This document shows positions 32,128 to 45,299 of a stretch of DNA of 64,000 bases, in pieces. Both the position numbers and the translations under genes were made by a program. The stretch's first letter is position 1. Each line of letters begins with the position of its first letter. The stretch lies in NCBI GenBank assembly GCA_921293015.1, contig OV121098.1:12189016-12253015 (forward strand). Direction: 5' to 3'. Origin of the DNA: Phorcus lineatus. Taxonomy: Eukaryota > Mollusca > Gastropoda > Trochida > Trochidae. The notes under the pieces are model-generated. The model was not told where the DNA came from. It saw nothing but the letters and a program-made list of their open reading frames with translations, and searched no databases.

Positions 32128-32694
32128 TCCACCATTATTAATAACATACATGGTTAAAATGAAAATGGTTTTATTGAACGAGTATTATAATGTAAATCAT
32201 ATCTGGTAAATAGAATATATATTCAAAAAAATTACATTTTTAAAGAGTTTAGTGAGGAAAATACCCACATCGATTAGAATGTAGTAGACCTATACACTGT
32301 GGTGCCATTTATGTTCTTATTCTTAACATACAATCTTTCATCATATTTATTTTCTTTTGAAGTCACGAAAAAAATGGCCAATTTTATTTACCCGTGAAAC
32401 TATGTGCATGTAGATAAAGAGAAGTAGTACGTGTTCAATAATCAATAAATGGTCGGAAATGATAGTCTATGTTTATTATGCAAGACTCGGCCAAGCGTAT
32501 AAGACATGTACAATGTCCAAACGTACCGACCGACTTTCAGACGAATGAAGTTTGCTCATGAAGTCATCAATGTAAAAAACTATTATACAATGTATTGAAA
32601 GACCTAACACAATACTTGTGTATGATCTATATGACAATAACTAACGAAATCTTATTTCTTTCCGAGTGTTTTAACAAGACAAAATTTACTTTAG

Positions 32695-33025
32695 TTAAGT
32701 CCACCGCTGGACTCAATACCTTAACGTGGTGTGGTGGTTTGCGTGCTTCAGACACCCTGAGAGCTATGCCAGCTGGAGCTAACATGCTCCTGGTTAGGGC
32801 ACCCGGGCTGGACGGATCGACGGGTAGAAGCCAGACCAAATTTAAATCCTTCTAAAACCTGTTGTCTCTCTCTCACTATGCTTTTCTTTCCGTCTTTTCC
32901 CTGATCCTTTCGATCCCTTTTCCCCTGATCTGTCCACTCTCTTTTGGTTGCTTTTCATCCACGTGTTTATTAACTGAAATATTGTTCAAAGCATGTCAAA
33001 CCCAAACTCACTCAGTCACTCACCC
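32695..33025 (+). mobile_element. Retroposon of the 'AGAGCTATGCCAGCTGGAGC' family
   Basis: Shares GTGGTGTGGT, AGAGCTATGCCAGCTGGAGC, GGGTAGAAGCCAGACCAAAT and CCACGTGTTTATTAA, plus the tail AAACCCAAACTCACTCA, with the inverted copy at 33580-33880. Looks like a SINE or the 3' end of a non-LTR element; no protein is encoded. Confidence 0.65.
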
Positions 33026-33065
33026 AACAAAACAGTCTCAAATTCGATAACTTTGTTATTAACGA

Positions 33066-34032
33066 GTGAAACCACCACGTGCTCGTAAGCAGTCGACACA
33101 ACGACGAGGCATGCTGTCGATCAGACGACGAAAAACATCTGGGAAATGGCCTGCCACTTTGCCTGAAGAAATTGCACCAATTCTTGAAGATTATCAGGTT
33201 GCCTTTGACAGTCACGCGCACGTCTGCCCAACTCATCCCATGCATTCTCAATTGGTCAGGAGAGTATGCAGGCAAATCCATTCGTTCAATTCCATCAGTG
33301 AAGAGTACCCGCCCCCATTGTCGCCGTCTCCAATGACAACATGCTGCCCTATGGCGTTGAAGAAGAAGTGGTCGAACCGCTTGCGGTCGAGATCTAATGT
33401 TGTGGGCTCGCAGACGATTTCTTATTGTCTGATCCCATATCTGAACACCACTTGCATTTCGCAGTTCATCTCTCGGACATCTCGCTGTAACAACGCGCTG
33501 ACGTAAGGCCATTTGGATGACGTGATGGTCTTGACGTTGCGACGTTGATATTGGCCTACCAGACCGTTGGCGTTTCTGAGTGATTGAGTTGGGGTTTACC
33601 GTGTTTTTATTAAACACGTGGATGACAAGCATCCAAAAGAGAGTGGATGGATCAGGGAGAAGGGGATCGATAGGATGAGGGAACAGACGAAAAGAAAAGG
33701 ATAGTGAGAGATATATAGCAGCTTTAAGGAGGACTCAAATTTGGTCTGGCTTCTACCCGTCGACCTGTCCAGCTTGGGTTCCCCTACCAGGAGCATGTGA
33801 GCTCCAGCTGGCATAGCTCTCATGGTCTCTGGAGCACACAAACAACCACACCACGATAAGGTATAGAGTCCAGTGGTGGGGGCGATTCTGAACTGATCGA
33901 ATTGGTTGCCTGGAAACGACGCCATAGTCTTCCAATCACACTCTGGCTACAACCGATTCTCTGTGCAAAACTCTGTTGAAGTCACGCAATGGCTCTTCCT
34001 CTGTCAAGTTCACTCAGCTGACTTCTGACCAT
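33066..34032 (-). pseudogene. Tc1-type transposase remnant with nested retroposon
   Basis: The N-terminus reads MVRSQLSELDRGRAIA (34032 leftwards), a stop, then IGCSQSVIGRLWRRFQ. After the nested insertion it resumes QRSGRPISTSQRQDHHVIQ, DQTIRNRLRAHNIRSRP and WGRVLFTD, where the first catalytic Asp lies. The region holding the second Asp is deleted: the frame jumps directly to a DLPAYSPDQ-like motif and ends near RLLTSTWWFHS. Clearly dead. Confidence 0.8.
33580..33880 (-). mobile_element. Nested retroposon inside the Tc1 remnant
   Basis: Reverse orientation copy of the 32695-33025 repeat. It is bounded by an 11-bp near-perfect direct repeat GGCGTTTCTGA / GGCGATTCTGA (33569-33579 and 33881-33891), so it inserted into the transposase sequence after that element arrived. 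Confidence 0.7.
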
Positions 34033-34039
34033 GTTGAAA

Positions 34040-35950
34040 TTTCAACTGAGAATAGCACTGTTATGGAAATTTGTACAATACATTTGTTTTTAGAGCTACG
34101 TTACATTGATATGGAGATAGCACTTTTGAGATAGGGCGTCCTTAACTATGACATTTTATATGAAAGATTGATACTAGGAAATTTACACTTGTGCTTGAGC
34201 TATTTGAATACCAAGCCTATTTGATAAACAAAAGCATATTTCGTTTGCATTATAAATTGCTTGAAATGTTTGTCATTAGTGTTGAGTTTTCGAATACATC
34301 TGGTTGGTTATAAAACATTTTAAAACTTGTCCCTATCAAATTCAGGGGAGGTAAGTACTAGTCATTTCGTGTCCGACACATATATTTGAATAAGTCAACA
34401 AATGTAATAGGCAAGTAGAAATCATGAAAAACCCGGACATTTTCGATAACAGACAAATTTTGTTGTTAAATGGTCCCTTTAGCAGTGCTGATGAACCATG
34501 AAAAACCCAACCAAAATCAACCATGGGCAACATGCATTTTTGGGGCAAAAACCTTAAAAAATTAAGGAAATTAGGAATTATTTATTCAAAAACATATGAA
34601 TTGCAGGACAAACTTTTGCATTGGTTAGAATGATAGATCATGCAACCTTGGGTTGAAAAATCATTAAAAAAATGAAAGAAAATTGGAATAATTTATGAGA
34701 AGTGATGAAAAATAAAATTTTGTAGTGAATAGAAAGACAGATAATGCAATATTACATTCATTTAAGGGCGATTTATGCTCATGGCTGAACATCGTGCCTT
34801 TTTTTGGAAAAAAATATGAAAAATCAAAGAAAATTGGAATATTTTATAAAACGTTTATTAGTTGCACAAATCACTTATGTGGCAATTACAATTTAAGATC
34901 ATGGAACTGGACATACTTCTTAAAGCTATTATTACTCTTGTCTTAAATGCCGAACTTCATAAATGGTGGTATTTTATCGAGAAGTAGTGGTTGTTTCAGA
35001 AAATCAGATTCCTAATGCTTATCTGTTCAGTATAATGCATTAAACGGGTTAGTGTCGTGATACGGGATCGGAACGCTGACAGTGGCGCGCGCAAATGCTC
35101 TAAACGAAAGACAAACATGGGTTCAACGAGTTAAGTTGGTCATTTAACTTATACATACGTTTATTGGACACATAATTTCGACTTCTGACAAATTTATAGA
35201 GCCGTTTTCCGATTATCAATGAAAACAATAAAATATCATAATGGTAATTGGCATTTTAGAGATAGAGATGCAAGTTTTGGGAGATGATTTTAACTAATTT
35301 CAGGTTATAAAGTATTTTGGATCTTTCTTAAAGCCACATTAACAATCACGAAATATATATAGTCTGTGTCACTTTAAGTTTATCCCATTTTAAGAGATGA
35401 GTATTCTGAAGAAATTCACGATTCTTCATTCTAAGTTGTTTACATTGACAGTCGTTCGCCAAAACGCAACATGGGCTTCGGGCAACCACCTGTTGTTCAT
35501 TTCACGTGCGTGCGTCAGGAAGTCGCAAATGCACGTGATTCCAGACTTAGCTTGACAGTTTAATTTGTTTAAACTTTTGTTAATTTGTTATAACATTTAA
35601 CTGTCAATATGACATTTGAATGTGTGGCATGACAAGATACACGTTTTGGAAATTATTATTACGTGAAAAACACGTGTAGCATCTTTAGCTTTCAAATAGA
35701 GTTTTGGTAAAGTGTTGGTTGCTTTACAGAGAATGTCAGAAAATAAGGGGAAGTATTGAAAAGAGAACAAATTGAATGAAGTGTTTAAAATCTTCACTAT
35801 CGGCGGACGAGTGGACGTCCAAGGGACATAACTCTTGGGTGTCTATTTTCGTGTTGGAATGAAGCTACAGGTAGTTGCTAAAAGTTGCCCTTCACTATTG
35901 ATTGAAGGTTAATTCTTATCATGATTCAACACATCAAAGGCTTTTCAATA
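34040..35950. other. Gene-free A+T-rich spacer with weak repeats
   Basis: No supported gene. 34550-34880 holds degenerate repeats of GAAAGAAAATTGGAATA. 35130-35400 resembles 46180-46430 (GGTCATTTAACT, CATTGGACA, AAATATCATAA, TGTGTCACTTTAA) and marks another diverged dispersed repeat. Confidence 0.45.
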
Positions 35951-35956
35951 TATTTT

Positions 35957-36027
35957 GTTAAATTAAATTAAATTAAATTAAATTAAATTGAGTGTGTTTC
36001 AGTGAACCTCGCCCAATTGTCTTTTGA

Positions 36028-36123
<96 letters not shown>
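35957..36123. repeat. Microsatellites: (TTAAA)n then (AT)n
   Basis: A pentanucleotide run (35959-35989) is followed by about 46 AT units (36032-36123). Confidence 0.95.
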
Positions 36124-36125
<2 letters not shown>

Positions 36126-36129
36126 ACAC

Positions 36130-38880
36130 GAGTTGATGAATGTTACTATTGAATAACACATATAGTTAAACCATGTGATTTTTTATGAATAATTATTTAT
36201 CGCTTTAAAGTGTAAATTGTCCCGAGGAATGAACAGGATACTTCTAAATTAGGTTAAAATTACATATAAGTTTACTTTACTGACATTTGTAGCATACCAT
36301 CTTTTTTTTACTTAACTTTCGTACTAATGAGGAGAATTGTTACCTTATATAACATATCAAACCGTGTGGCTATGTCTTTTGATGTAAGAATCAATGATAT
36401 ATGAACATACCTGGCGCAGGCGTTAGAAACATCCTACATTATCTTAAACGATTCTCGTAATCGTTTCAAACGATCTACTTTTTCAAATAATTATCACCAT
36501 CAAAACATGAGCCCTTGGATCTCCTCTCGTAAATTATAAGATGAATATTCAACCAATTCAGCCACAATAGATGGTAATTCTCACACAATAAATGGTTGTT
36601 TTAGATAAATGGTGATTTAATAGTTGAATATATATATATTCTACAAGTTAATTGGTTCATAATGATTGGACGTCGTAACAATATACTAAGTAGCACTCGA
36701 ATGCCAAGAGTTACACCATTATGACAGGATGTTTAAAATATGCCGTGTGACATATTAGGGGCACCTGTCGTAAAACAGTAACACTGGCAACATTACTAAG
36801 ACGTTGTATTTATATACACATGCTGTTTGATATAGTGCGTGGCGTCGTGTTAAAGCACTGTCGTTTGCTTGGAACATTACTAATTACTAAGGATAGATTA
36901 GATATCCATTATTTTAAGGGTTAAGTTGTATGTTTGACTTTGCTGAGATTTGCAGGGATTTTTAGTAATTGTTACTGACTCGTTTTGCTATATATACTCC
37001 CGCTTTTATGGACCTTGGGGTATATAGATTTCCACGATGCTGTTATTTGTTGTCATACAGGCCTTTGCAATGATGCAGTCGCAAAATGAGGCGTATATGT
37101 TCTGTAAAGACGACTCAGAGTGCAAGGTGCATATTCGAATAAGTTTAGCTTTTGTAAAGCTTCCGGAAATATCTTAGGCGATCTGAATGATAACTTTTGA
37201 AACTCCAGAGCGAAAGGACTGACAGATTCGAAGGATGAAAACTTGTGCCCATGTACTCTGGAAAATTTAGATTATGAATTCTAAATTTGATGACTCTGAT
37301 ATAAAATGAGGGCTTCGGAGCCACGCCCTAAACACCAACTTCCGTCTTCTTTTCCAGAACCAAAATGACTAGAATGTTATGCACAGACAATTGTGCCACG
37401 AAGGATTATTAATTGTTGACCTTATGAACCTTGAGGACCATTGGTTGATGCCCTACAATTCTGAATTTTTTCCAGAAGCAAAATCTTGAAGTCTTGAATT
37501 TGAAATCTGTGGCACAAAATCTCTATAAAAAATCGCTTTCATTCGTTGTAATCAACAGGCGCCAAGCCGTAGGAGTGTATTTCTGTTGCTTTTTTTGGTA
37601 ACGATCAGACCAATTTAGATCTCTTGGGAAATAATAACATAGAAACACTTGATGAGGATAAATAAGCATATTATTCAAATATATATTTTACAAATTCTAG
37701 GCCCTTTACTTTTTAAGTGTTCAACTCTATTTTATTACAAACAGTCGAGAAGAATTTAACCTGAAATGAGAAAGAATTTGTAATAACAAGCAATTATGTC
37801 TCCAGCTTGTTTAGGGCATTGTTTAGGATATATGATACGCCATACGATATGCGCAATCCCCATGGCGGTGTAATTATTAACATTCATTAAAATGACAAAT
37901 TTCCTAGTATTTCAAGCAGTCTGCTTCGGTGTTTTATTATCGATTTCAAGTTCATTCTAAAGAATAAGTATTTATTGCATCAATATGACTATATATAACC
38001 ACGTATGTCTCAAATTGGATAGACTGAGCACGAAAATGCGTGCTATAGTGCCTTTAATTAAGGACAAAAAATAATAAAACATAATCCGTGTCATTTTAAC
38101 ATTCTATCTTGAAGACATCAAAATCGTCCACACTTTAACGCTGGTAGATAATGTTCATAGGACATTCCGCACATTATTAAATTGTAAAAAATATATGAGA
38201 AATATCAAATTATTTATCAACTCAAGTCAATATGGCTTTTGGTCGGACTCAGGGTGAGGTCAATATGCTTTTCTGTCGACTGTCGTGTGAACGGCCCTCG
38301 ACCAATCGTATTGCGGAAAAATAAGCTTAGGTAATACAAAAGCATATAAACTCCCCTCCAAGTCCGACCTAAGGGGATATCGACTTAAATTACTAGAAAA
38401 TAAAGACATGTTGACGTGAACCAATGTTACATGGCGTCATGATATTGATATCGGGACGTCACAACCCGTCATGTTGAACATTTGATCCAAATTACCTTAG
38501 CTATTTTGTTGTATACTTTCAATTTTAATTCGAAACATTATAAAACAATTATGGACTGATGAATTCGGCCAATAACATTTTACAGACACGAGAAAAACCA
38601 AAGCAACCTCGGACTCCGTCCTCTGTCAATATTCATTTTCCTCGGGTCTTTGACTTTTGTTTTCCTCGGGTACCCGTTTATAATTGTATAATATTTAAAA
38701 ACGACATCTACATTGTACTTCTCGCAACAATCAAATCGTCATAATGCTTTTGCATCATCAGTTAATGTCCTCAAAAAGTGTTTGCATCACTAAGAACACT
38801 AATAACAATGTTATGACCACTGAATGCTGACGATATATGGCAGTGCTTTGGCGTAATTATTCTGAGGACGTAAAAATCTC
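36130..38880. other. Gene-free spacer with a MITE fragment
   Basis: No supported gene. 37081-37204 is an internal fragment of the 7103-7518 MITE family (AAATGAGGCG, GACGACTCAGAGTGCAAGGT, ATGATAACTTTTGAAAC), without either terminus. Confidence 0.5.
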
Positions 38881-38894
38881 ACTAATCAAGATAT

Positions 38895-39060
38895 AGAGTA
38901 TATTATATGAGTGTCCATATTATATATCAGAGGGATATACTGATATCGAGGTACGAGTATCGTAAATATGGTACATCATGGGAACGAATTGGATATTTTG
39001 TTTAATACCGAAGTTGCAAATTTAAATAAACTAATCGAAACCCGATATAACTGCCTTCGT
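38895..39060. mobile_element. Truncated foldback element related to 51871-52014
   Basis: ATATTATATGAGTGTCCAT, AGGGATATACTGATAT, GAGTATCGTAAAT, ATCATGGGAACGA and TTTGTTTAATACCGAAGTTG parallel the copy in the BBX intron. One arm is mostly lost. Confidence 0.55.
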
Positions 39061-39069
39061 AGGTAATAA

Positions 39070-41370
39070 GTAATTTTATGGTCAGAGATTAATTCTATTA
39101 CTGAATTGAAGCTGTTAAAGAATTATTTTGAATGATACAAAAAATTGCATCCTCGTGTATTCTGATATCAAATGTACTAATTGATTGAATCGATGTTGAT
39201 ATTATATTATTTGACACTTGGGTGAGATTATCTATTTACCATTTACAAGACATAGAAATGAACAATTCGCAATTGAAAGATCGAACGCCTGTAAACATTA
39301 TATTTCCATATTCATATCTATTATTATAAGTAGTTTAAAGTGATACAGAGTATGTTTCATGATTTTGTCTCAGGCTTACATAGAGCCAGAATATCACATG
39401 ACCTGAGTTAATTTCAAATCGTCTATCTAAAGTTGCATCTATATCTCTTTCAACGAAAATTATGACATTTTCTTGTTAGCAGTTAATTGTTAATTAAAAA
39501 AGGCGTAAAAAATATTAAGAAGCCGAAATTCAGAGTCAAATATACTACATGTTTATTACTTACATTACCTAGTAAGGAATACCAACCTATATTTCTCGCA
39601 ATGTCTGCTATATATAAGTTTCAAAACTTACGTTTGAGCCATTCGCGCGCTATAGTCAAGTTTTCGATCACAAATCTCGAAGTTTTTCCTGTTTTTTGAC
39701 ACTATGCTAATCGATAAACATTAAGATGTAAATTTTTAGAAACAACCACGGCTTGGTCGATGAAATTACACCATAATAATGAAGTTGGACATACTTGACA
39801 ACAACAACATGCTCAATTCCCCTTTAAATTCTGCATATATATGGCTGATTTTCGATTTTCATTGGATGCTATATATTGCAGTTGTAGTTGTCATTTATGG
39901 GATTAATATATGTAAGTCGAGTGATATGTTTAATTTAAAATCAATGCGTATGAATTTTTGCACGTATCAAATTCAAATAAAATGTCACGTTAAACAAATT
40001 TATAGACTAACATTGGTTATGATGTTACATTTCAAATGTGCTCAAACCATTTAAACCAGGCAACGAGTAGGCTATTTCAGCGCAAGTTGAGATACTATAA
40101 TGGATTTACATCGAATAAGGTTCTTCGCATGGGCTCCAGATAATTATTTGAACTCGGGGGTATTAATTTCACTCCTCAAAATAAAAATTGAGAAGAAAAA
40201 TTACCTCATGAAAACAAGAGTATTTCGAGGTTTATCGTTTTCAGATCCTCATTCCAAGTTAGCATCTTTTTCGATGTAAGTCTTTTTATTAAACTTTCTG
40301 TAAAATTTCGTTTAATCTGTAAGTAAACGAGTGATCTCTCTTTGATGAAATATAAACTCGCTAGTCTTTGTTTTCATTCAGGTTGGCATCAAGCTGGCTA
40401 CTATTCGAGATGTAAAGATCAAACATGTAGAAATGAAACTTATCTGAATTACCCGTGCGTATTTTACGCAGATACGCATATTATCTAGAGCCCTGCTCCG
40501 GTATATTATACTCATTTTAGCAATTGTTCGTAACGTCACTTTAGCAAGACATTGCACGGGAAGCAGGCCGTTTTCTGCACATTTCTATGCGTTAAGAATG
40601 ACAATGTCTCAGGAATAAAGAAATTATTAGGGTCTACGCTGCAATATGACTAGATAAGAAATCAGCGAAAATTTTGTAGTATCCGTACTAACGAGAGACT
40701 AATACGTGACATGACAGAGAAAGATATTGCTAGTTATCTCTACGATGAACTGAATAATTTACTCCTACCAAAGGAGACGTGAAACGGAATAAAGTCTAGT
40801 TCTGCGATAAATCGAAAGCACTAGTTAGCTGGGACATCCGGGGACGTATTGCGCAGTTTGTCGCATCGGACTTGGCGCTATTTATACCGTAATTACAAAT
40901 CATGTCATCATCGAAAAATATCCCACACACAAACCCCTTTGTTACCACGAAAATCATCCAAGAGGTTCAATGTCAAACAGAGAGGTAGTCCACGTGCGAG
41001 TTCCCGCCATTGTTGTTTACACGTGTAGTGCTGCAAAAGGTAACATGTTGTCAAGCAGGGAGAGAAGTAAAACCGCTTTAGCGAGTGCATTGGGATGTTT
41101 TATACTAGGTTTGCATTCTAAAGTGACATTATTGAAGAGATTTTGTGTCTAAAACTCTTGTTTTGTCCGTGGTTTCCATTCTTAGGGTCAGCGCGAGCCA
41201 TCCTTGACCTACTTTCCTGCAAGTTGTAAGCAACTACTTGCCGTACGACTAATCACAACATATAACTTCAACGGGCATCTGCTTGCCGAATTTGAATAGA
41301 CACTTGTGCGTCGACAAGTGACTGTGCACACGAGAGATTATCAGTAGCCCATTACGTGATGGATATTATC
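39070..41370. other. Gene-free spacer
   Basis: No supported gene. Several short open frames show no domain features. Text around 39540-39780 (ATACCAACCTATATTTCTCG, ATGTCTGCTATA) recurs diverged at 59705-59900, so it contains a further dispersed repeat. Confidence 0.4.
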
Positions 41371-41377
41371 CGAGAAA

Positions 41378-41458
41378 GTCTCCATTAGTTTGGCACGAGG
41401 GACTCGTCCAAGGCCGTTAAGGCCGTGGACGAGCACGCGTGCCAAACTAATGGGAGAC
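41378..41458. repeat. Strong hairpin, 81 bp
   Basis: GTCTCCATTAGTTTGGCAC pairs with GTGCCAAACTAATGGGAGAC, and CTCGTCCA.GGCC pairs with GGCCGTGGACGAG around the loop GTTAA. It is G+C-rich compared with its surroundings. Confidence 0.75.
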
Positions 41459-41958
41459 TTACGAGGACCACATCTAACTTAAAACTAAGTCACTTGTAAC
41501 TATTGGAGGGCGCTACCCACTGTCAAATTTATGTTAACTTAGTGTCAAAACATTTCAAATTAATTCAAAAGCTTTCTTATTTTGCTTTGCTTTGCAAGTC
41601 AACATTAATGTGGGTTTTTTTCTCCCTATATAATATATGTATTTACCATAAAAAAAACTAACTATTGGAGGTTGGAAAGTAGTTGAAAACTATTGGAGGG
41701 TATCTTCACTTTAGTATGTCAATTGGAGACAATGCAGGGGCAAGATGGAACTAATGTTTACACAACTTAGTTTTAATAGAATGTAAATTATATAATCAGT
41801 CTTATATTAATTAGTGTGATGGTATTTGATCGATATTCGGATATGCTTATCACGCGACAAATATCCAGCTTTACTGAAATGAGGTTCACACAACACGCAT
41901 CTTGATAAGGAATTATGCACTCACTTTAACTTTCTCTTTCTTTCGCTGCAATAAAGTA

Positions 41959-42318
41959 CTTAATATTCTGTAGAGTTGACCAGCAATCAATAAAGGAAAG
42001 GTTAAGACGGCCAAACTCACTATTGTAAACTACCGTAAGAGTCATTGTAGTTCATGCGGAGTTAAGGCATAGTTACATTGAATACATTCGATCTTCTGGA
42101 ATCAACTTTTTACCTAGTTACATAATATAGTAAATTAAGCTTAACATTCTGTAGAGTTGACCAGCAATCAATAATGGAAAAGTTAAGACGGCCAAATCAC
42201 TATATGGAAACGTATCGTAAGAGGCACTGGAGTTCATGCGAATTTAAAACATAGTTGCATTGAATACATTCGAATTTCTAGATTCAATTTTATAACCTTC
42301 TTATATAATATAATAAAT
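41959..42318. repeat. Two-unit tandem repeat, 181 bp
   Basis: CTTAATATTCTGTAGAGTTG (41959) and CTTAACATTCTGTAGAGTTG (42140) start units. Both continue ACCAGCAATCAATAA, GTTAAGACGGCCAAA, TTGAATACATTCGA. Confidence 0.8.
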
Positions 42319-42319
42319 T

Positions 42320-44500
42320 CAGCTCAGTGGAGATGGTTAGTTATATAAAGAAAAAATGCATTATTTACTTCTACGAAATACTGTTGTGCGTCAGTAGCTT
42401 TTGAGTGAAGTGACATGGAGTATGTTTTTAAGAGTCAAATAAAAACATATATAAATTGTGCTATTGAAACTATACGTTTTGTTTGTTTGTAAAAAAGTAT
42501 TTTAAAGTTTTGGCTGTGTGTTTAGTATATATAAAAAGGTAAATCGTCGTGATTAGTAAACAAAAACCAGACATTGCGGTCATATGTTACTACCTACGGA
42601 GATACTTTCTGTCAACACGAAATGCATTCAAATCACCTATATGCATGCTTTAAATGGTTGGGGTTAAATTTTAAGTTAAATTGTTAAAATGCAAGTGTTG
42701 TCAGTAATGTTAGTAATTGATGATAGAGTCATATATGCCAAACTTAATCATTTGGTGTAATTTGATCGCGAAGTATCTACTGTTACTAAAAAGACACATT
42801 TTAAAGCTTATACTTTTTACAGTGAGAATATGAAGGTAGAACGTCGCAATTATGATCGAAAACCGTCAAACTTAATTTTTGAGACTTATCTAAAACATCC
42901 AGGAGAGCAATTATGAGTTGATAGTGTTAGGTTATATAACTAGTATCCATGTATATTGGACGTGATATCTACACCTCTGTGCATTTATAAGGATGTTTTT
43001 AGATTTTCATGGTAACCAAGTATTTGTCATATATATATGTCTTTGGACATGAAAAGTTAAGATGTTTTGATTTTATATCACCACATATGACATTGAGGTT
43101 CGTATCAAAGGTAAATAATATGTTATGAAATTCACGGAGTGGCTCTTTAATGATGCCTACAAGGAAAAACGCCAACAAGGAACAATGCCTACAGTGATTG
43201 TTGAGAGGTATCAGGTGTAAGATTCCCCTACCACTGCCCATATGCGAGGGAAATCGCAGGATGCCAGGTTTCCAGCTGCATGCCCTACACATGCAAGTGA
43301 CCAGTTGATTTCATGTTAATAATTTGCGTGCAACAGGCATGAACTTTGGCTCTCCTGAAAGATCATTTATCATATAGCAACTCCAGACAAAAATGTAAAC
43401 TATGGAAGGTTATAATAATTCGGCATCGGTCGCCAATTCCAATAGGTGTAGGCTTTCTATCTCGTTAATTCTTAAAACAATACATAAAACAACATTTACA
43501 CCCAAAATAGTGTTCCATATAGGATAAACCGATCGTGTGAGATCAGGGTTCAGATATCTGCTAGATGATTATTGTCTGCTACAAAGTCTACAATATGACG
43601 TCACAAAGCGATTACATCATCATGAAAGTTCCTCAAAATGCTATGACGTTATAAATATGATGACGTCAGAATTATATAACCGCATATCATATCACACATA
43701 CATATATATAATGGTACTGTTGGGATCAGAGACGAACAGTTTTCCTAAAAAAGAAGTAGATAATTATAACCTTGGCACGCGTCGGATATTTGAAACGTTT
43801 ATCAACTTGTGCAGAGATATTATATTTCAGAAACACTTGATTGATATATTGTTTATCGCATTAGCAATTTTTGAGCTATGAGCGGCGTGAAGAAAACACT
43901 AGAGTGAGAATCTCTATTTGTCATTCAAAACTGGCTTTCACCATCGATGTCGCTTGCGTGCGATCAAGCTATATCTACAAACTATCTACGTTGTAGATAT
44001 CGCAACAATCAAATCGCCATTTCGCTTTTGCACCATCCGTTAATGAACTCACAGTATTGGATGATGAATCTTACCATTATTATCATAATAGTTGTCTCTT
44101 GTCAAGAGCAATTCATACCGCTAAAATGATTTTGTTGCCTTATGATATCTTCAGTAAATTAACACAACAAAAATAGACCCATTGGTTTTGTAGCTGGTCA
44201 GGCCTTTAATCAGCATAACTTACGGCAAAATATAACATTTGAATGCTTCCAGATAGGGGATGTTGCTCTAACCGTTGGCCTTCTATGAATGTATCTATTT
44301 GAATGAGTGAGTTATTGTTCAAAGCCGCTTGGACAATATTTCAGCCATTATTGCCGTTTTGTCTTCTTGAGAAGGAGATGAAAGTAGTTATTGAGGTCGT
44401 TTTCTTATCATGAGAGTCACAAACATTATAGTTTATATCTACAAAGGCTTAAGATTTCAGCTTTCTCGGCTTTTTGTTGCAGAGAAAAGAGACACCTAAA
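42320..44500. other. Gene-free spacer with inverted dispersed repeats
   Basis: No supported gene. GATGCCTACAAGGAAAAACG, CCAACAAGGAACAATG (43152-43188) is the reverse complement of 46066-46104, marking an inverted pair of a repeat 2.9 kb apart. Confidence 0.45.
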
Positions 44501-44508
44501 CAATATCT

Positions 44509-44853
44509 CATTCTCTTTCCACAGAGGTAGCTCTGTCATTAATATTCCTATACAACCTCTGTTCTAATACGACCTTTTCTCGGGATTCCGGTAGGTTTCC
44601 CTGGCGGAAAAGATATTGCAACGTAAATAACCTTGCATGTTATCAGCCGATGAAAATAAAATATATAAAAAATATTTGTCGTCACAAAGGCATATGCAAT
44701 GATGCTAAATACGGCGAAAGGCGTTCTGTAAGAAGACTCGAAGTTATAAGTGCATATTTACGCATAAGCGTACGGAAATAACTAATGCGTTTTGAAAGGT
44801 AAAGTTTGAAACGGCGTCGTTAGTGCTTAACTAACTTTGATTGCATCCAACCA
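44509..44853. mobile_element. Truncated, diverged MITE (5' part of 7103-7518 family)
   Basis: Begins CATTCTCTTTCCACAGAGGT, AGCTCTGTCATTAATATTCC and continues to ACTTTGATTGCATCCAACCA; the right inverted repeat is missing, replaced by the minisatellite starting at 44857. Confidence 0.65.
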
Positions 44854-44856
44854 GCT

Positions 44857-45297
44857 TGATGGACACATGGAACCTTAGGATGCAATCATCAAAGATGGTC
44901 ATGTGGTCACCTAGAGATGCAAGCATTAAAGATAAACACATAGAACCTTAAGATGCAATCATCCTAGATGGACACATTGAACCTTGAGATTCAAGCATCC
45001 AAGATGGACATAAAGAAACTTGAGATGCAATTTCCAAGATGATGATACATTACCATCTTGGAAATTGCATCTCAAGGTTCCACTTGACCATCTTGGGTGC
45101 TTCCACCTCTAGATTCCTTGTGTCCATCTTGGATGATTGCATCTCAATGTTCTTTGTGTACAAAAGGATGTTTCCATTTCAAGTTTCCATGTGTACATCT
45201 TGGGTGCTTGCATCTCAATGTTCGCTTTGTCCATCTTGGATGTTTGCATCTAAAGGTTCCATGACCATCTTGGGTGCTTGAATCTTGAGGTTCTTGC
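44857..45297. repeat. Inverted minisatellite, unit about 36-42 bp
   Basis: The left half repeats GATGCAATCATCCAAGATGG, ACACATGGAACCTTGA about five times. From 45053 the right half has the same unit in reverse complement (CCATCTTGGAAATTGCATCT, CAAGGTTCC ...), about six times. The 10-12 bp centre is ATGATACATTA (about 45042-45052). Confidence 0.8.
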
Positions 45298-45299
45298 TG

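Noticed and set aside
44857..45297. CRISPR-like array
   Set aside because: Units are contiguous, diverged and inverted half way, and the sequence is from an animal genome.
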